DNA of 64,000 bases from Labyrinthula sp. Ha (Eukaryota; Sar; Bigyra; Labyrinthulida; Labyrinthulaceae), in the NCBI GenBank assembly GCA_015227615.1, contig JAALGZ010000021.1:310001-374000 (forward strand), given 5' to 3'. Position numbers and translations under genes: made by a program. Of the stretch, positions 24,674 through 37,200 are shown piece after piece. The notes under the pieces were generated by a model. It had not been told where the DNA came from and made no database searches. It saw nothing but the letters and a program-made list of their open reading frames with translations. Numbering within the stretch: the first letter of the stretch is position 1; every line of letters starts with the position of its first letter.

Positions 24674-27600
24674 GCAAGACACGAACAATTATACATTTTC
24701 GGGGTTTAATATGAAGCGTATATTAATTTCAAAATATAAGAATATGGTTTCTTAGTTTTTTAACGCAAAATTTCTATAGTATTTTAGTAGAAATATAATA
24801 GGATATATTTGGAGTAAAGATATTACAAAAACCTTTACCGATTGTTCCGAGGTATTGTCGTCATATATTATCATTTAATATGACCAAACAAGAGGTCCAA
24901 ATTCTTTGAAAATTCCGAAAAATTAAATTTCTCTTATACAAAAAAATAATCAAAATCAAACATCTTCTGTGTGAAAAAAGTTAAAATTTGTTTGGTGAAT
25001 AATTCTGTACATTTTAAACTAGTAAGAGTGCTTTATTAAAACTTAAGAGTAGCCATGACAGGCAGAAACCTGAAACTCTGATCTTCTTTTATATAGAATA
25101 GTTTCTTATATTCAAGTTGCTGAGTTCATTTATTTACCGATAAAATCATATAGAATATCTTGTGATACAATTAGTATTAGCAGAGTTTAAAATTTCTATA
25201 TTTTTTTGTTTAATACGGTATATTTCAAGCAGTCATTCTTAATGCGATACCGCAGCCACCAATCTAGAATGTACAGAGCACCCTGAAACATGCTTTCAAA
25301 TATTTATTATATGAGAAGGAAGGAAGAGTAAATATTGTTTTAATATTTGCTATTTATTGATTAATTAGAACTATATGTACTGTATCACATTCATTCTAAA
25401 CATTAACCTTTCACCTATCCCATTCTTACACTGATATGAAATGGTGAAGAAATTATTAAGCAATGCTTGAAATATCAAGACAAAACTGGAAACTCAATCC
25501 AAAAAACAATCGAATGAAGTCTTCTCTCTCATATCTCAAAATCTTAAGGAAAATTTCAACGAGATATACATTGGCTTGAAATAGCCGGAGACGCATTTAT
25601 GTTGTATAAAATGTTCTGATTTTTTTTGGTTTCTGATCGACCTTAGTTAGTTGCTCACCAATGGCTTCAAGAACCACACATAGAGAATGATGTCCAATTT
25701 TATAGCAGATTCTGTGTTAAGGTATCTTTTATCCAATGTAACGTTTAGGAATATAGATCAATTTAAGTAATTCCATGTAAATCTGGACACTGAACTAAGT
25801 CGTGTTACAATGTTTCCGTGCAAATGGTTCAAATTGTGATAAAATGCTCGTGCTTCATTGCTATTTCATTCATAAATATCTAGTAGGTTAACTTTTTATT
25901 GTTTTCTAATTCATGTTTTTGAAAGGTCAAACTAAATACTTGGACAATCTAGATTCTATACTGAGCCGAATTTATTGATACCCGGTCGAGTATTGTCACT
26001 ATATTGCTAAATTAAGAAGTAGGAAGTGAATGTTATAGGTACATGTTGATTTAATTAAATTATATTTTAATTGTACTTATTACATTAACATCAGTATAAT
26101 TAAAATGGGTTTGTATATAATACAACAGTAAATATATTTTGTACAGTTAAGATAAAGTTGTTTAACCTTCACAAACAATATTAACGCATATTAACCTGAA
26201 ACAGATAAGGAAGTACAACAATATAACATACTTCAAAAAATAAAAAATCATTTTTTAATAAGAAATATCAAATTCTGAACTAGTTTATATCTGTTCTCTA
26301 AATATTTTTAAGGGGCAAAAAACATGTATTTTATGAACCAGTTAATAACAATACGGGTGGGAATTATGTATTTTAAGTATTAAAAACTTGTAAGCCCATC
26401 TAAATGATTTATAAGTTACAACAATTTGCAATAATAAGGGCTAGAGTTCAAATAATTTGTTTTTAAGAAGTTATGAGCTCTGGTTCTACTATTTTAGAGT
26501 TGATATTAAAATAAAGTTACATTAAAGCAAATGAGCATTGCCAAGTTCAATAAAAAACGTGTAATTTCCAGGAACCAATCTTGAATGAATTCTAACTTAC
26601 CTAATTTTCATAGTAGAAACCATTTTCTTGCAAATTTTCATTACTTGAAATTATCCAATTGGGAATACTTCACAGACAAGATTGCCATTTTTAAACGTTG
26701 CTGAAATCTTAGAAATAGGATACAATGTTAGAAATTTTATATAGATCATTTTAAGTCTAAAGAATAGACTTGTTTTAGACCAAAACTTAAGAATTCTTCA
26801 ACTGGGGATACCTGATTTAGTTATAGATAACCATTTATTGAGGTATCACATGGATTAAAGTCGAGAAAGCAGAATTTAATCCAAGTATATGTTTTTTAAA
26901 GAAAAACAAATAATTTATCAAGTACAATTTTAAAAATAGAGATATTGTGCATATTGCTCGTTTTAGATTTCTGAGAATAAAAATTTAGAGGATTATGGCT
27001 TAACCTGAAGATTTCATATTTTCAAATGTTCATATTCTAACAGTTTGATTTTTCTAAGCAAAAAATAGTCTATTTTTAGTTAATTTGAGCATAAGCTATT
27101 TGAAAATAATCTATAAACTCATTTTTTGGTTTATTAACAGTTTCCGAAGAAAAGTAGGTCACCTATAGAGCTGTTGCTCATGATGTTATGCTTGACTGTA
27201 TGTTTTAAGAGATCTGTAAACTTAGTGAAGAGAAGCCTTAAAATTATATTTTTAGAGCTTAAAGAATCCATTCTTATCCAATAGCTTGACAAAAAAATAT
27301 GGTTGGAAAAGTTTTTTCAATGTGAAACACATTGTAGGTGATAATATTGTATTTTAGGAAGATTTTGTTACAAAAACGAAGAAATACTATATATATTATT
27401 TCTCTTAATATAAGTTTTATTAAATTTAATACTGCTCTAACTCTTTGAATAGTGATGATAGAAAGTAATGGGCAAAGTTTGTAATATGTACTGACTCTTG
27501 TAGAAGAGTTGAAATAGTGTTTCAGATTATAGTGCCATTATACTTCATTTTGCAATAAATCTTCGATACACTTGTGAGAGTCATCTAATGAAAAAATTTT

Positions 27601-28796
27601 TGACTAAATTTTCATTTTATTCTTGGTGATATATACAGTTAATAATTTACATTGGTGTTGTAACTTTTTTTTCGTTGTTTTCTGGCTGATATAGAAAGGA
27701 TGTGCCATGATTTAGTTTACTACATACAACTAATTATTTTAAAACATATATTACATTAAATAGCCAGATATTCCTTTAAAATAAGCTTCAGAAATAATAC
27801 ATAAGCAGGTATACATAAAAATTATAACAGAGAAATAGGCTTTTTAATTCTTGTATATTTCATTAAAAATACGACTTAACCTGAAGAGAATAGTGGAGAA
27901 AAGTAGCGTAAACAGCTATTATATAAAAAAGAATGATTCCAGCGGCTAGATTAAGCTCAATATACAGGTCTCTTAAATTGAAATGATCACTTTAAAGACA
28001 ACTTAGCTAAATAGAGAACAAAATTATGACGTGAAACTCACAGGTACTTGAAATGTATGAAAATTGTCGGTTTTAATACAGAAAAATTTTATGTAGAGCA
28101 CAAATAGGGTGTATAATCTATTAGAAATTTTCATTCAAATTCCTGCAACCTTGTTTTATGTAGCAAGACAAAGTAGTTGCTCAGGAAAATAGTTTTTGCT
28201 GAGGTTACAATATATAAAATATTTTTTTTACTAATTTTGTATTTCGAAGCATGTAAAGCTCATGTAGAACTTAATAAAAACAATGTTGTATCTTCCCAGT
28301 TTTATCAAATCCAAACACCTTTCAAATGAGTTATTTTCAATTTTGGTAAACAAAGTTTTAGCTAAACTAGAGTCCATTCTTTTTCAACGTTTTTATTAAT
28401 TTTGCTGTCTTGTAAACTTTCCGTTTGCTTTCGTTAAACTCATTTAACTTAGATATAAATAAATCATCAAGAAAGAATAAGAAGAGTATTATCTTTCAAA
28501 TGATCTATTTCTTATATATTAAGATTTATTTTTTAAGTGTTTCTTTTTAAATATTTCATTTGTTTCGAGAATTTATTAATATAAATATTATCGAGAAATC
28601 TAATCAAGATCAAAACAAGATTTTTTACGTAATTATGTCAATAGAAAAAATAGTACTATCGTATCTATATAAAAGGTATTACGGTATACTCTTCTAACAT
28701 AATTTATATAATTATAATAATAATAGAATACAATTTGTTACGTTAAGTTCCAATACAGTCATTAACATGAAATTAATGTACATTAGTTTTGGTGCA

Positions 28797-28917
28797 TGTA
28801 GATTAGTTCCAAACAAAAACGTAAAAATACTGATATTGAACAATATTTCTTCATGTATAAAGTGTGTACAAAGTTTTCTGCAGTTGCAACAAGACACAAA
28901 TCAAAATCAAATAAAAT
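28797..28917 (+). promoter_or_regulatory. Conserved upstream region of an LRR gene (copy D)
   Basis: About 120 bp nearly identical to 42593-42713 in front of intact copy B, including TGTAGATTAGTTCCAAAC and TTTTCTGCAGTTGCAAC. Similarity starts abruptly at TGTAGATTAG in both. It probably holds the 5' UTR and core promoter of the family. A TATATAAAAGG sequence at about 28668 lies further upstream, outside the shared block. Confidence 0.6.
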
Positions 28918-28970
28918 ATGAAATCAGAGAGAAGCTCGCCAGTTGCTAGTGTTATAAACCCTGTCGCTGC
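28918..28970 (+). pseudogene. LRR membrane protein, copy D: 5' stub split by a copia element
   Basis: ATG followed by MKSERSSPVASVINPVAA, which matches the first 18 residues of copy B (MNSERSLPVASVINPVAV). The copia LTR begins directly after it. The rest of the gene is not found after the element's 3' end, so this is not a simple insertion with both halves kept. Confidence 0.85.
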
Positions 28971-29083
28971 AGTCAGACACTAAGCAGTCGAGTATACGAC
29001 TCTCTCCATACTGACTGTTTACACTTTACATAGTTATAATACAATATTACATTACTGCACAATTGGTGCAACTTTACATAATA
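28971..29083 (+). repeat. 5' LTR core of the copia element
   Basis: 113 bp shared with 33735-33847. Starts AGTCAGACACTAAGCAG and ends ACTTTACATAATA. Because the diverged sequence at 34094-34235 still resembles the leader at 29096-29240, the full LTR may be nearer 280 bp. Confidence 0.8.
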
Positions 29084-29278
29084 CATTTTTACTAATACAT
29101 AAGCACCGGAAACAACAGATCGTAAAACCTTAATATCTCAACAACTACTGGGAGTTAGAAAACGTTACTTATATCATTTTAAAGCTCTTTTTAAGTTCTT
29201 TCAGTTTATTTAATTTAATATACGTATCCTCATACACATACAGACGATACGGACAATTACTTGTCTAACTTGGTTGCG

Positions 29279-32200
29279 ATGGAAGTAAACGAAAATCAGA
29301 GTGATCCCGTGGAAGAACGAACAGCACTGAGTGAAAACTCCAACTTGACCCAAGGGGAAACTCATTTACAAAACTTTCCTGCTTCAACTACAACACTTAC
29401 GAAGCTAGAAATTACAAATGAAGCAATTAACGAAGAATTCTACAAAAAAGGACGAAAAAGATTGGAAAACCTTTTACGATCAAAAACTGATCAAAATCAA
29501 TTCGAACTTCTGAAACAAGGTGTTGAGATGTACCTGCTTGCCTTAAAATTACAAATTAATGGAACATCTCTACGAAAATTCTTTAAATCTCACGACCGCA
29601 GCATCATTGATGAGCTGTTAGAATCTTACAATCCGCTTACTCAAAAATCTAACTACATTCTAGAGGAAGAAATTGACGATGAACTTTCAGATGACATCAT
29701 TTCTCTTTGGAAAAAAGACGTTGTTTTCTTACGAACAATCCGAACCCCACATCGTTTTTGCAAAATCCTGCGACGCATCGGGGCTGTTACATTCTTACCT
29801 ACACAAACCAGAAAAAGAATTAACTTTGGAAACTTGATTTACAGCTGTTGGGAGGAATCAGAACCCATTACAGACTTCGTTAAACGCTTTGATTCTTTGG
29901 TACAACAGGCTAATCAGATCAAGATGATGCAAAATGACTCTGATTTACTTACACTTTTTCAAACTAAGATTCTCTTCAGAAGAAACAACAATCAGAAAAT
30001 TTTTACAGTTGTCAACAATTTGGATTCAAAAGATCTACCATTAAAGGATTACATGAGTGAAGTGGCACAAGCCGTACTTCAGCATGACAATTCAGGTTTG
30101 ATCCCTTTTGATGCTCCAAGTACATCAGTTGTTGCATTTACAAAGAAAATTGTTTCTTCTAATTCAAAAGGTACATTGTGTTTCAATTGCGGTGAAGATT
30201 TTCTACACAAAGGCAAACAATGTGCTGCTAAAGGTGCTACCTGTTCTTACTGTGGCAAACCTAATCATTTTGCAAAGGTGTGTTCAACCAACCCAGAACG
30301 TACATTACAACTTCCCAAGATGAAGAAAAAACCAACAAAGAAAACAGTAGCAGTAACATCTACAAAAGAAAATTTTAATCCTTTCAGTTTCGCTACTTCT
30401 CTTTGTACCACAGGTTCAAACTCTCTAGCTGGGCTAGATTCATGCAGCGATGTTTTCGTTTTCAGAAGCGCTGATTTTTTTACACACATGGATCAGAAGC
30501 CTGGTAAACTTACCCTTACAGAAAATTCTGGTAGCTACGAAAGCACTGGAACAGCCAGATTTGCATTCAAAGAATTTCCTTCTAAGTTTTTTACATTACA
30601 GGCAATTTACATGCCAAGTGCAAATTTCAACATTTTGTGTACCTACGATCTAGAGCAACAGAATGTTAAAGTCAACCATCGCTCTAGAAACGTACAACTA
30701 GAAACAGGAAACAAATTAAAAATAATTTTACTTGGAAAGAAAAGCTTCATTGAAATCATTCCACTAGGGAAATCAGTCTTACAAACCTCTGATCCAAATC
30801 TAATGCATCGTAGATTGATGCATCTCTCAGAGGACAAACTTAAACATGCTGGTTTCATTAAGGGTTCTCAAAAACTAAACAGCTGCCAAGTCTGTCTTCA
30901 GACAAAAGCTAAACACAACCCAGTGAAGAATTTAATTCACAAGATGAAACTCTCTCCTGATTCCAAAGGTCAAGCTTTTTCAATGGACTTACTCATTCCG
31001 CCAAAACACTCGATGAAACCAGTCAATGGTGTTGTGGCTGCATTGATTTTAGTTGACCTGAAAACAAAATTAATTAGAGTTGCTCCTTTAAGAACACTTC
31101 AATCGAAAGATTTACTTGCAGCTCTTTACTACCTTCTTTCTACACTCAAAACTTTACCAAAAACGATTGTTACAGACCGCCAATCTGGTTTTACGGCAGA
31201 ACACTTTGTCAACTCAATTTCCGCAAAAGGCATTCATTTACGTTTTGTCCCTAGAGATCGACATGACACTTTCAATGGAGTTGCTGAACGAACGATTGGC
31301 ATCTTAAAGGTCATGGCTTCAGCCGCCCTACTACAGTCTAAACTTGATGACTCCTTTTGGATCTACGCGGTCAAATTTGCAAGTTACATCAAGAACAGAG
31401 TGCATCACAAAACACTTGGTGAGTCACCTTACAAACTAGAAACTGGGCAAGAACCAAACCTTTCTTCACTTAGAACCTTTGGTTGCTGTTGTTTTACGTT
31501 AAAATCTTCTGGAACGAAGACAAACAAATTTCAAGAAAGAACAGACACTGGTCTCTTTCTTGGACTACAGGAACATTCAAGCTTCAACACAGCAATCATC
31601 TACAAACTTAGTACTGGAAAAATCATTTACCCTCAACTAACCGATGTTTGGTTCCAAGAATCAAGAACACATGATCAAATCGATCAAAATCCACCAACTT
31701 TCTCATTTGGTGACATCAAAATTGTTGACAAAACTGAAAATGACCCAATTTCTGAGGACGATCTTGAATCTGATGATGACGATGATTTCAGTCCAGATTT
31801 TGGTATACACTATGTACGTTATGGCCAGAAGGCAAATCAACAAGAAAATCATGATTTTGAGCATGATGATAATTTCGATGAAAATCCCCCTTCAGCAGAT
31901 GTTCAACTCGATCAGGATCAAGATGCACATGATCCAACCCCATCTGCCGAAGTAACAAACCCTGAAACACCTCAAACGAGCGAAAACAGCAATGCTCGTC
32001 TACCAGTCACAACGCGATCTGGGAGAAATGCAACGAAATTCGACCTAAATCGGATGTCAGCTTTCACGTTGAACACAACTGAAGAAACAACACACATCAT
32101 CAAGCCTAAAACAAAAGGTCAGAAAGAAAAGCTACGGAAGAAGATCATTCAGTCTAGAATTGATCAGAAACCTTCCATTTACCGTGACACAAGAGGTCAC

Positions 32201-33721
32201 CCAGACGAAGCATCTTACAAGAAAGCGGTCGAAAAAGAACTCAAAGCTTTGGAAGAACGAAAGGTTCTCAAAGTGATTAATCGCTCTGAACTTCCTGAAA
32301 ATGCTTACGTTGGAAAATGCACGATGCTTGTGAAACAAAAACGCAATGGTAGTTTCAAAGCAAGATGTGTTTACAATGGAAGATCTCAGAAATTCAAAAT
32401 TACACCTTACCGCAGTTCTCCTACCTTAGACTACAACAGTCTTGCAGTTGCACTAGCAGTTGCAGCTCGAAGACAGTTCCATTTTAACACTTTAGATGTT
32501 AGTACCGCATTCTTGTACGCGGATCTACCTGCTGGCACTACACTCTACTGTGAAATCCCTGATGGACATGAACTGAAACATGACAAGACTAAAGTAATGA
32601 AGATTGAGAAAGCACTTTACGGTCTGAAGGAAAGTCCCAAGCTTTGGTTTGACAATGTTTCTGCTACAATTCAAAAACTTGGACTCAAACAAGCGATCTT
32701 TGACGAGTGTGTCTTCTACAAGAAAGATTTAATTACTTTACTTTACGTTGATGATGTACTGATGCTCGGTACAAAACAAGAAATTGCAAACTTCTCAAAA
32801 CAGTTTGGGAAAACTTACAAAATTACATTAGGATCACTAGATCAGAAAACAGACTTCTTAGGAGTTAACATTGAAAGAAAACCCAATGGAGACTACCAAA
32901 TTGACCAAACCAAACACATTGAGAAAATTTTAGAAAAATTCAAGGATTTCAAGACTAAAGACAAATTTACACCATTACCTTCTACTTTCGCTGAGGCTGT
33001 TAAAAACAATTCCAATGCTAAAAGCATTAAATTTCCGTACAGAGAATTGCTTGGATCTTTAATTTACTTACGACTTACAAGATTTGATTTACTCTACGCG
33101 TTACATGCGCTTAGTCAACTTTCTGAACACGTGACAAGTTTTGCAGTAAAGTCAATTCTCAACACATTAGGTTACATTAGTAGAACGAAACATCAAAAAC
33201 GAATTTTTTACTCAGATCAATCAAATGGTGAAATTACACTTCTTGCCTTTTGTGATGCTGAATGGGCCTCTAACTCACTTAACAGAAAAAGTGTTAGTGG
33301 TAACTTCATTTACTTTGGTCAATCGCTCATTACTGGCAGAAGTTCAAGACAAAAGACAGTTGCTACCTCTGCTGCCGGAGCTGAGCTGATTGAAATTTAC
33401 AAGACAGCAAAACATTTGCAAGGAATCTACGGATTGTGCATGGATTTAGATTGCAAAGTCAAGCTACCTTCAGTGATTTTTACAGATTCACTTAGTTCAA
33501 CTAAAACCTTAGAAAAGACAGTTTCTCCAGAGCAAAAACACATGAGTGTTGCAATTCATTTCTTAAAAGGACTCATTCGTTCAGGAAAACTAAAGGTGAT
33601 TTTCATCAAACGCGAATTCAACATTGCTGATCTTCAAACGAAACAGAATCCAAGAGCTGAGTTTGAAAAACTTTGGAACATGACTCATTCAAGGATGAAG
33701 TGGCAGCATTTGAAGATCTAA
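29279..33721 (+). CDS. Copia gag-pol polyprotein, open throughout
   Basis: One frame of about 1480 residues. The open frame extends to 29261 but the first ATG is at 29279 (MEVNENQ). Visible parts by approximate residue of the ATG start: gag to about 290; zinc knuckles about 300-335 (the second is CSYCGKPNHFAKVC); protease region about 385-480; integrase about 500-760 with an HHCC zinc site and a D, D, E catalytic core; a variable acidic linker about 830-950; reverse transcriptase about 970-1220 with the YVDD box; RNase H about 1320-1450. The frame looks whole. Gag and pol share one frame, as in many copia elements. Confidence 0.92.
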   Translation: MEVNENQSDPVEERTALSENSNLTQGETHLQNFPASTTTLTKLEITNEAINEEFYKKGRKRLENLLRSKTDQNQFELLKQGVEMYLLALKLQINGTSLRKFFKSHDRSIIDELLESYNPLTQKSNYILEEEIDDELSDDIISLWKKDVVFLRTIRTPHRFCKILRRIGAVTFLPTQTRKRINFGNLIYSCWEESEPITDFVKRFDSLVQQANQIKMMQNDSDLLTLFQTKILFRRNNNQKIFTVVNNLDSKDLPLKDYMSEVAQAVLQHDNSGLIPFDAPSTSVVAFTKKIVSSNSKGTLCFNCGEDFLHKGKQCAAKGATCSYCGKPNHFAKVCSTNPERTLQLPKMKKKPTKKTVAVTSTKENFNPFSFATSLCTTGSNSLAGLDSCSDVFVFRSADFFTHMDQKPGKLTLTENSGSYESTGTARFAFKEFPSKFFTLQAIYMPSANFNILCTYDLEQQNVKVNHRSRNVQLETGNKLKIILLGKKSFIEIIPLGKSVLQTSDPNLMHRRLMHLSEDKLKHAGFIKGSQKLNSCQVCLQTKAKHNPVKNLIHKMKLSPDSKGQAFSMDLLIPPKHSMKPVNGVVAALILVDLKTKLIRVAPLRTLQSKDLLAALYYLLSTLKTLPKTIVTDRQSGFTAEHFVNSISAKGIHLRFVPRDRHDTFNGVAERTIGILKVMASAALLQSKLDDSFWIYAVKFASYIKNRVHHKTLGESPYKLETGQEPNLSSLRTFGCCCFTLKSSGTKTNKFQERTDTGLFLGLQEHSSFNTAIIYKLSTGKIIYPQLTDVWFQESRTHDQIDQNPPTFSFGDIKIVDKTENDPISEDDLESDDDDDFSPDFGIHYVRYGQKANQQENHDFEHDDNFDENPPSADVQLDQDQDAHDPTPSAEVTNPETPQTSENSNARLPVTTRSGRNATKFDLNRMSAFTLNTTEETTHIIKPKTKGQKEKLRKKIIQSRIDQKPSIYRDTRGHPDEASYKKAVEKELKALEERKVLKVINRSELPENAYVGKCTMLVKQKRNGSFKARCVYNGRSQKFKITPYRSSPTLDYNSLAVALAVAARRQFHFNTLDVSTAFLYADLPAGTTLYCEIPDGHELKHDKTKVMKIEKALYGLKESPKLWFDNVSATIQKLGLKQAIFDECVFYKKDLITLLYVDDVLMLGTKQEIANFSKQFGKTYKITLGSLDQKTDFLGVNIERKPNGDYQIDQTKHIEKILEKFKDFKTKDKFTPLPSTFAEAVKNNSNAKSIKFPYRELLGSLIYLRLTRFDLLYALHALSQLSEHVTSFAVKSILNTLGYISRTKHQKRIFYSDQSNGEITLLAFCDAEWASNSLNRKSVSGNFIYFGQSLITGRSSRQKTVATSAAGAELIEIYKTAKHLQGIYGLCMDLDCKVKLPSVIFTDSLSSTKTLEKTVSPEQKHMSVAIHFLKGLIRSGKLKVIFIKREFNIADLQTKQNPRAEFEKLWNMTHSRMKWQHLKI

Positions 33722-33734
33722 AAAGACCGCATGG

Positions 33735-33847
33735 AGTCAGACACTAAGCAGTCGAGTGTACGACTCTCTCCATACTGACTGTTTACACTTTACATAGTTA
33801 TAATACAATATTACATTACTGCACAATTGGTGCAACTTTACATAATA
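33735..33847 (+). repeat. 3' LTR core of the copia element
   Basis: One difference from the 5' copy in 113 bp. Similarity with the 5' side drops sharply at 33848, where the older mosaic tail begins. Confidence 0.85.
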
Positions 33848-34235
33848 GCCCTTTATTAATACAGAAAGATGGGATTGGACTTATTGACAATTTATCAATA
33901 AGAAATATTACTGTATTTCTCTTATAAGTTGATACTGATAACTCTCAAAAATTTTGATGGAATATCGATGATCCATTGACATTAGAATTAAATTGAATTT
34001 ATTTTACAAAAACGAAAATTTAAATTCTTTTTTTTATAATCAGATTCAGAGTAATTATAAAATAATTAATCAAAATTCTTATCAAATTCCACATCCACTA
34101 ATACACAAGCACCGAGAAAAAAATTAATTGCAAGACTTGGGTATCTCAACAACTATTGGGAGTTATGCTGCGCTGTTCAAAGCTTTCTAAGGCAGGTCCG
34201 CAGTTCTTTAGTTTATTTATTCAAAGAAGGATATC
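33848..34235 (+). repeat. Older diverged copia LTR/leader piece, itself split by a small repeat
   Basis: 33848-33867 and 34094-34235 resemble the leader at 29084-29240 at about two thirds of positions, with shared runs such as AAGCACCG, TATCTCAACAACTA and TGGGAGTTA. They are separated by a 225-bp insertion. TTAATACAGAAAG and CTAATACACAAGC on the two sides of the insert look like a decayed target duplication. This tail is much older than the adjoining 113-bp core. Confidence 0.6.
33868..34092 (+). repeat. Dispersed AT-rich repeat, copy iii, inserted in an old copia LTR
   Basis: Resembles 15499-15731: GGGATTGGACTTATTGA near the left end, AATTTTGATGGAATAT in the middle and CTTATCAAATTCCACATCC at the right end. 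The left end and the reverse complement of the right end form an imperfect inverted repeat. Confidence 0.5.
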
Positions 34236-37200
34236 CTTTTCGGGTGAATATTACATAAGTTCGACACAGCCCAGCCTAAACAACAGAATCAGAAACTACA
34301 ACAGTCTATACGCCAAAATATAACATACAAGATTGGGCTGGAAATCCGTAAAGGATTAAATTCTAAGAGTAATTAGGGTAAATATTTTCGGTTGTTAACC
34401 TTGATTCTATCTATCGCAATTTTGATAATTTCTAATACGGAGAAATTCTCATCGCCTGAACATAGCAATGTACTAATTTATGAATACAATCGGCAGGTTT
34501 CTCTTGATTGAAGAAGAGATCTACAATAGCGCTAACAATATCCATTTTTTTGTTTTTTCTCATTTATATCTCCATATTATCTTATTACTATTGATTTGGA
34601 ATATTTTATCACACAATTTCCACCCAAATTTAATGCTATTCACACTTTAAATACTTGAAATTAATATATTATTTACGTAGCAAGAAAATAAAATAAGAAG
34701 TCTGAAGTAAAGAATTGAAAACCTAGGACAATATAGCATTTGTACTAGTGCAAACTTAGGTAAGTAACTCTATTTATTCTTAATAGGTTATTAAACGTCG
34801 CTGATATAATTATTTGAACACGACTACATATATTCTAGAACAGATTCATCTATGGATGATTCTAGTTTTAGAGAATTTTCAATGAATATTATTTATACAA
34901 TTTGGGCCATCGTCCGATTAAATCCGTATTATTCTATCTTCTGACCATCTAACGGTGAAAAGTAAGAATTAAATTAACATAAATTGGTAGACCGAATGAG
35001 TATAACGCAATATAATTTCTAGGTAATAAACACCTAACTGTTTCGCTAAAAATTGGAGACTAGATCAAACGGTCGGGTTACAGGACCACTGAATGGATTT
35101 CTATTGAGGCCTAATAAAAGGGTATAGATCTTCTTCGATTTCTAGGGCAATACTTGAAATATATGTTCTTAGTTATTGTCAAAATTTTAGCTATTATTAA
35201 TTTATCTCTTGATTTTACTGATTTTTAGTTAGTTGTTTTCCTAACAATATTTTTTTGTATACAGATCAAGAAAATATACTTCTTATAATAGTAGACCTTT
35301 TTTTTCTTCTTCTTCTTATTATTATTGTCTTTTCCAAAATTTTTGTAATTTTACTTAAAGTGGATTAATACGGAAAAATCATTTGAGAGAGCATTTAGTT
35401 CCCGGTTTCAGTTTACCTTTAAACATTATTTTTTTTTTATTTAGTAACAATTAAGAATGTGTAATCAGCATTTCTGCGTGTATAATATGTAATTTATTAT
35501 TCTATATTCGTAATAAATAGATCATATGTCCGGTAAATATATTTATTTATAAATTTTTGCCCAGTAAATTTTAAGAACATTTTCTTCTAAAATAACTAGA
35601 ACAAAAATTTTTGGAACATTTTAAAACTTCTCTAACTGATTAGATTGTAGTAGTGTTTGAATTTGTTCGAACAAAGAGAGTTCTTAGTTTGATAAACTCT
35701 GTGCGTAAATATCAGAAAACTATGTTTTACTTGTTTGGGTTATAACTTATTCCTACTTAAATCATCTGTCAAAATTTTATGTTAAATTGCTTGGATACTG
35801 GGATCAAACAAACTATTTATTATAGAAAGATGTTAGAAACTGCAAAGGTTTGATCAAAATAAGTCGTACATCTAGAACACTATTTTAATATACCACACTG
35901 AACTGGATCTATTATGACTCTAGGGGCATATAGATATATAACTTAGTATAACCACTATTTATTGTGTTTTAATGATGTTTTTATATTTATTTGAATAATT
36001 TATTATTTTCTGTTATATAATGTTCCTTTGGTTATCAATATTCAACAACATTTTTTTGAGTCACAGAAATTATACCAATCCCATTGAACACTTTTGGATT
36101 ATATAGTAAAGTTATAGTTACCATCGGTTGAATATTATTCCTCCATTCAGCATATATAACAATTAAAGGTGCTCAAGAGGATATTCGTCGAAACGAATGA
36201 ATATGTGAATATAATACTCATACAATCCTTTTTTTGTTCCATTATAATACCTATTGCCTCTATGAACCCTTGATTTTTTAATTGTTTTTGCTAATCTTGA
36301 AAAACTTAGTTTCAGTTTCTATTAATTACACCCAATTTTTGATGAATAATAACATCTTTATTTAATATTATTAATATTGGTTTGTAATAAGTATATATCA
36401 AATTCTACCTACTATATATCGCTACCAATCTTATAAAATAAATTTCATGGCTGTGGAAAGTTGTCATATACAATTTTCTTATCTTTATAGTAACCCATAA
36501 ACTAAACCAAATATTACGATGACAAAACTATAATTCTCTTTTAAGTGTCATAATCTAGTTAACTTGTTTACCTGAGCTACAGTTTACATGAGTACACATG
36601 CATCATATCCTTCAAAGATTGAAGTATAACCAACAAAGTCTCAGTTAATTGATATGAATATTCAATACAAATGAAACCCAGACTTATCGGATGGGATTCT
36701 CTATGAGTGATAAAGAGCTTTAGCGCAATTAATCAGACATTTCCCACCGTAACCTTAATAAACATATGCTATTGAGATGCTTGGATTCTTATATGGTGCA
36801 TAATACTTAACCCGTTTATTTTATAATTTCTACTTGACACTAAGCTAGAGATCACTTTAATGTATTTATTATTTAAATTTGTGATACAATCTATAGGCGT
36901 AGTTTCTGTTACTTTCATATTTGATCACTTTATGTGATATACTTTATAATATTCGTGTTTTCTATTGTTAATTTTTTATATAAAGTCTTATTCAAGTTAG
37001 TGGACTCCTAATCTATAAATTATATTAATAATATTTCTTTAAACCTTGTCTTCTGAAATAGGTTATATAGCAAAATTCTTATTATTTAACAAATACCACT
37101 TTAAAACCCTTACTGTTCTGTTAGCCAATTAATTTAATGGTTATAGAAGTAACTAATGTCGCAATAGCTCCCGATTCATCTTCTAGAGATATTTACTAAT

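Larger units (their letters stand above)
14131..28796. other. Gene-free AT-rich DNA, 14.6 kb
   Basis: I see no host gene. All open frames are short, AT-rich and without domain signals. Contents that can be named are one copy of the dispersed repeat (15499-15731), AT microsatellites at about 20380 and 24652, and a 12-C run near 22628. Reads as decayed repeat sequence. Confidence 0.6.
28971..33847 (+). mobile_element. Ty1/copia retrotransposon, looks whole
   Basis: Near-identical direct repeats of 113 bp (28971-29083 and 33735-33847, one difference) bound one long uninterrupted gag-pol frame. Parts in order: gag, zinc knuckles, protease, integrase, reverse transcriptase, RNase H; integrase before RT identifies Ty1/copia. 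The LTR identity and the near-identical copy at 1-1056 point to a very recent age. The 5' flank is LRR stub D; the 3' flank is an older diverged LTR, and no matching target duplication is seen, so the right side has probably recombined. Confidence 0.93.
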
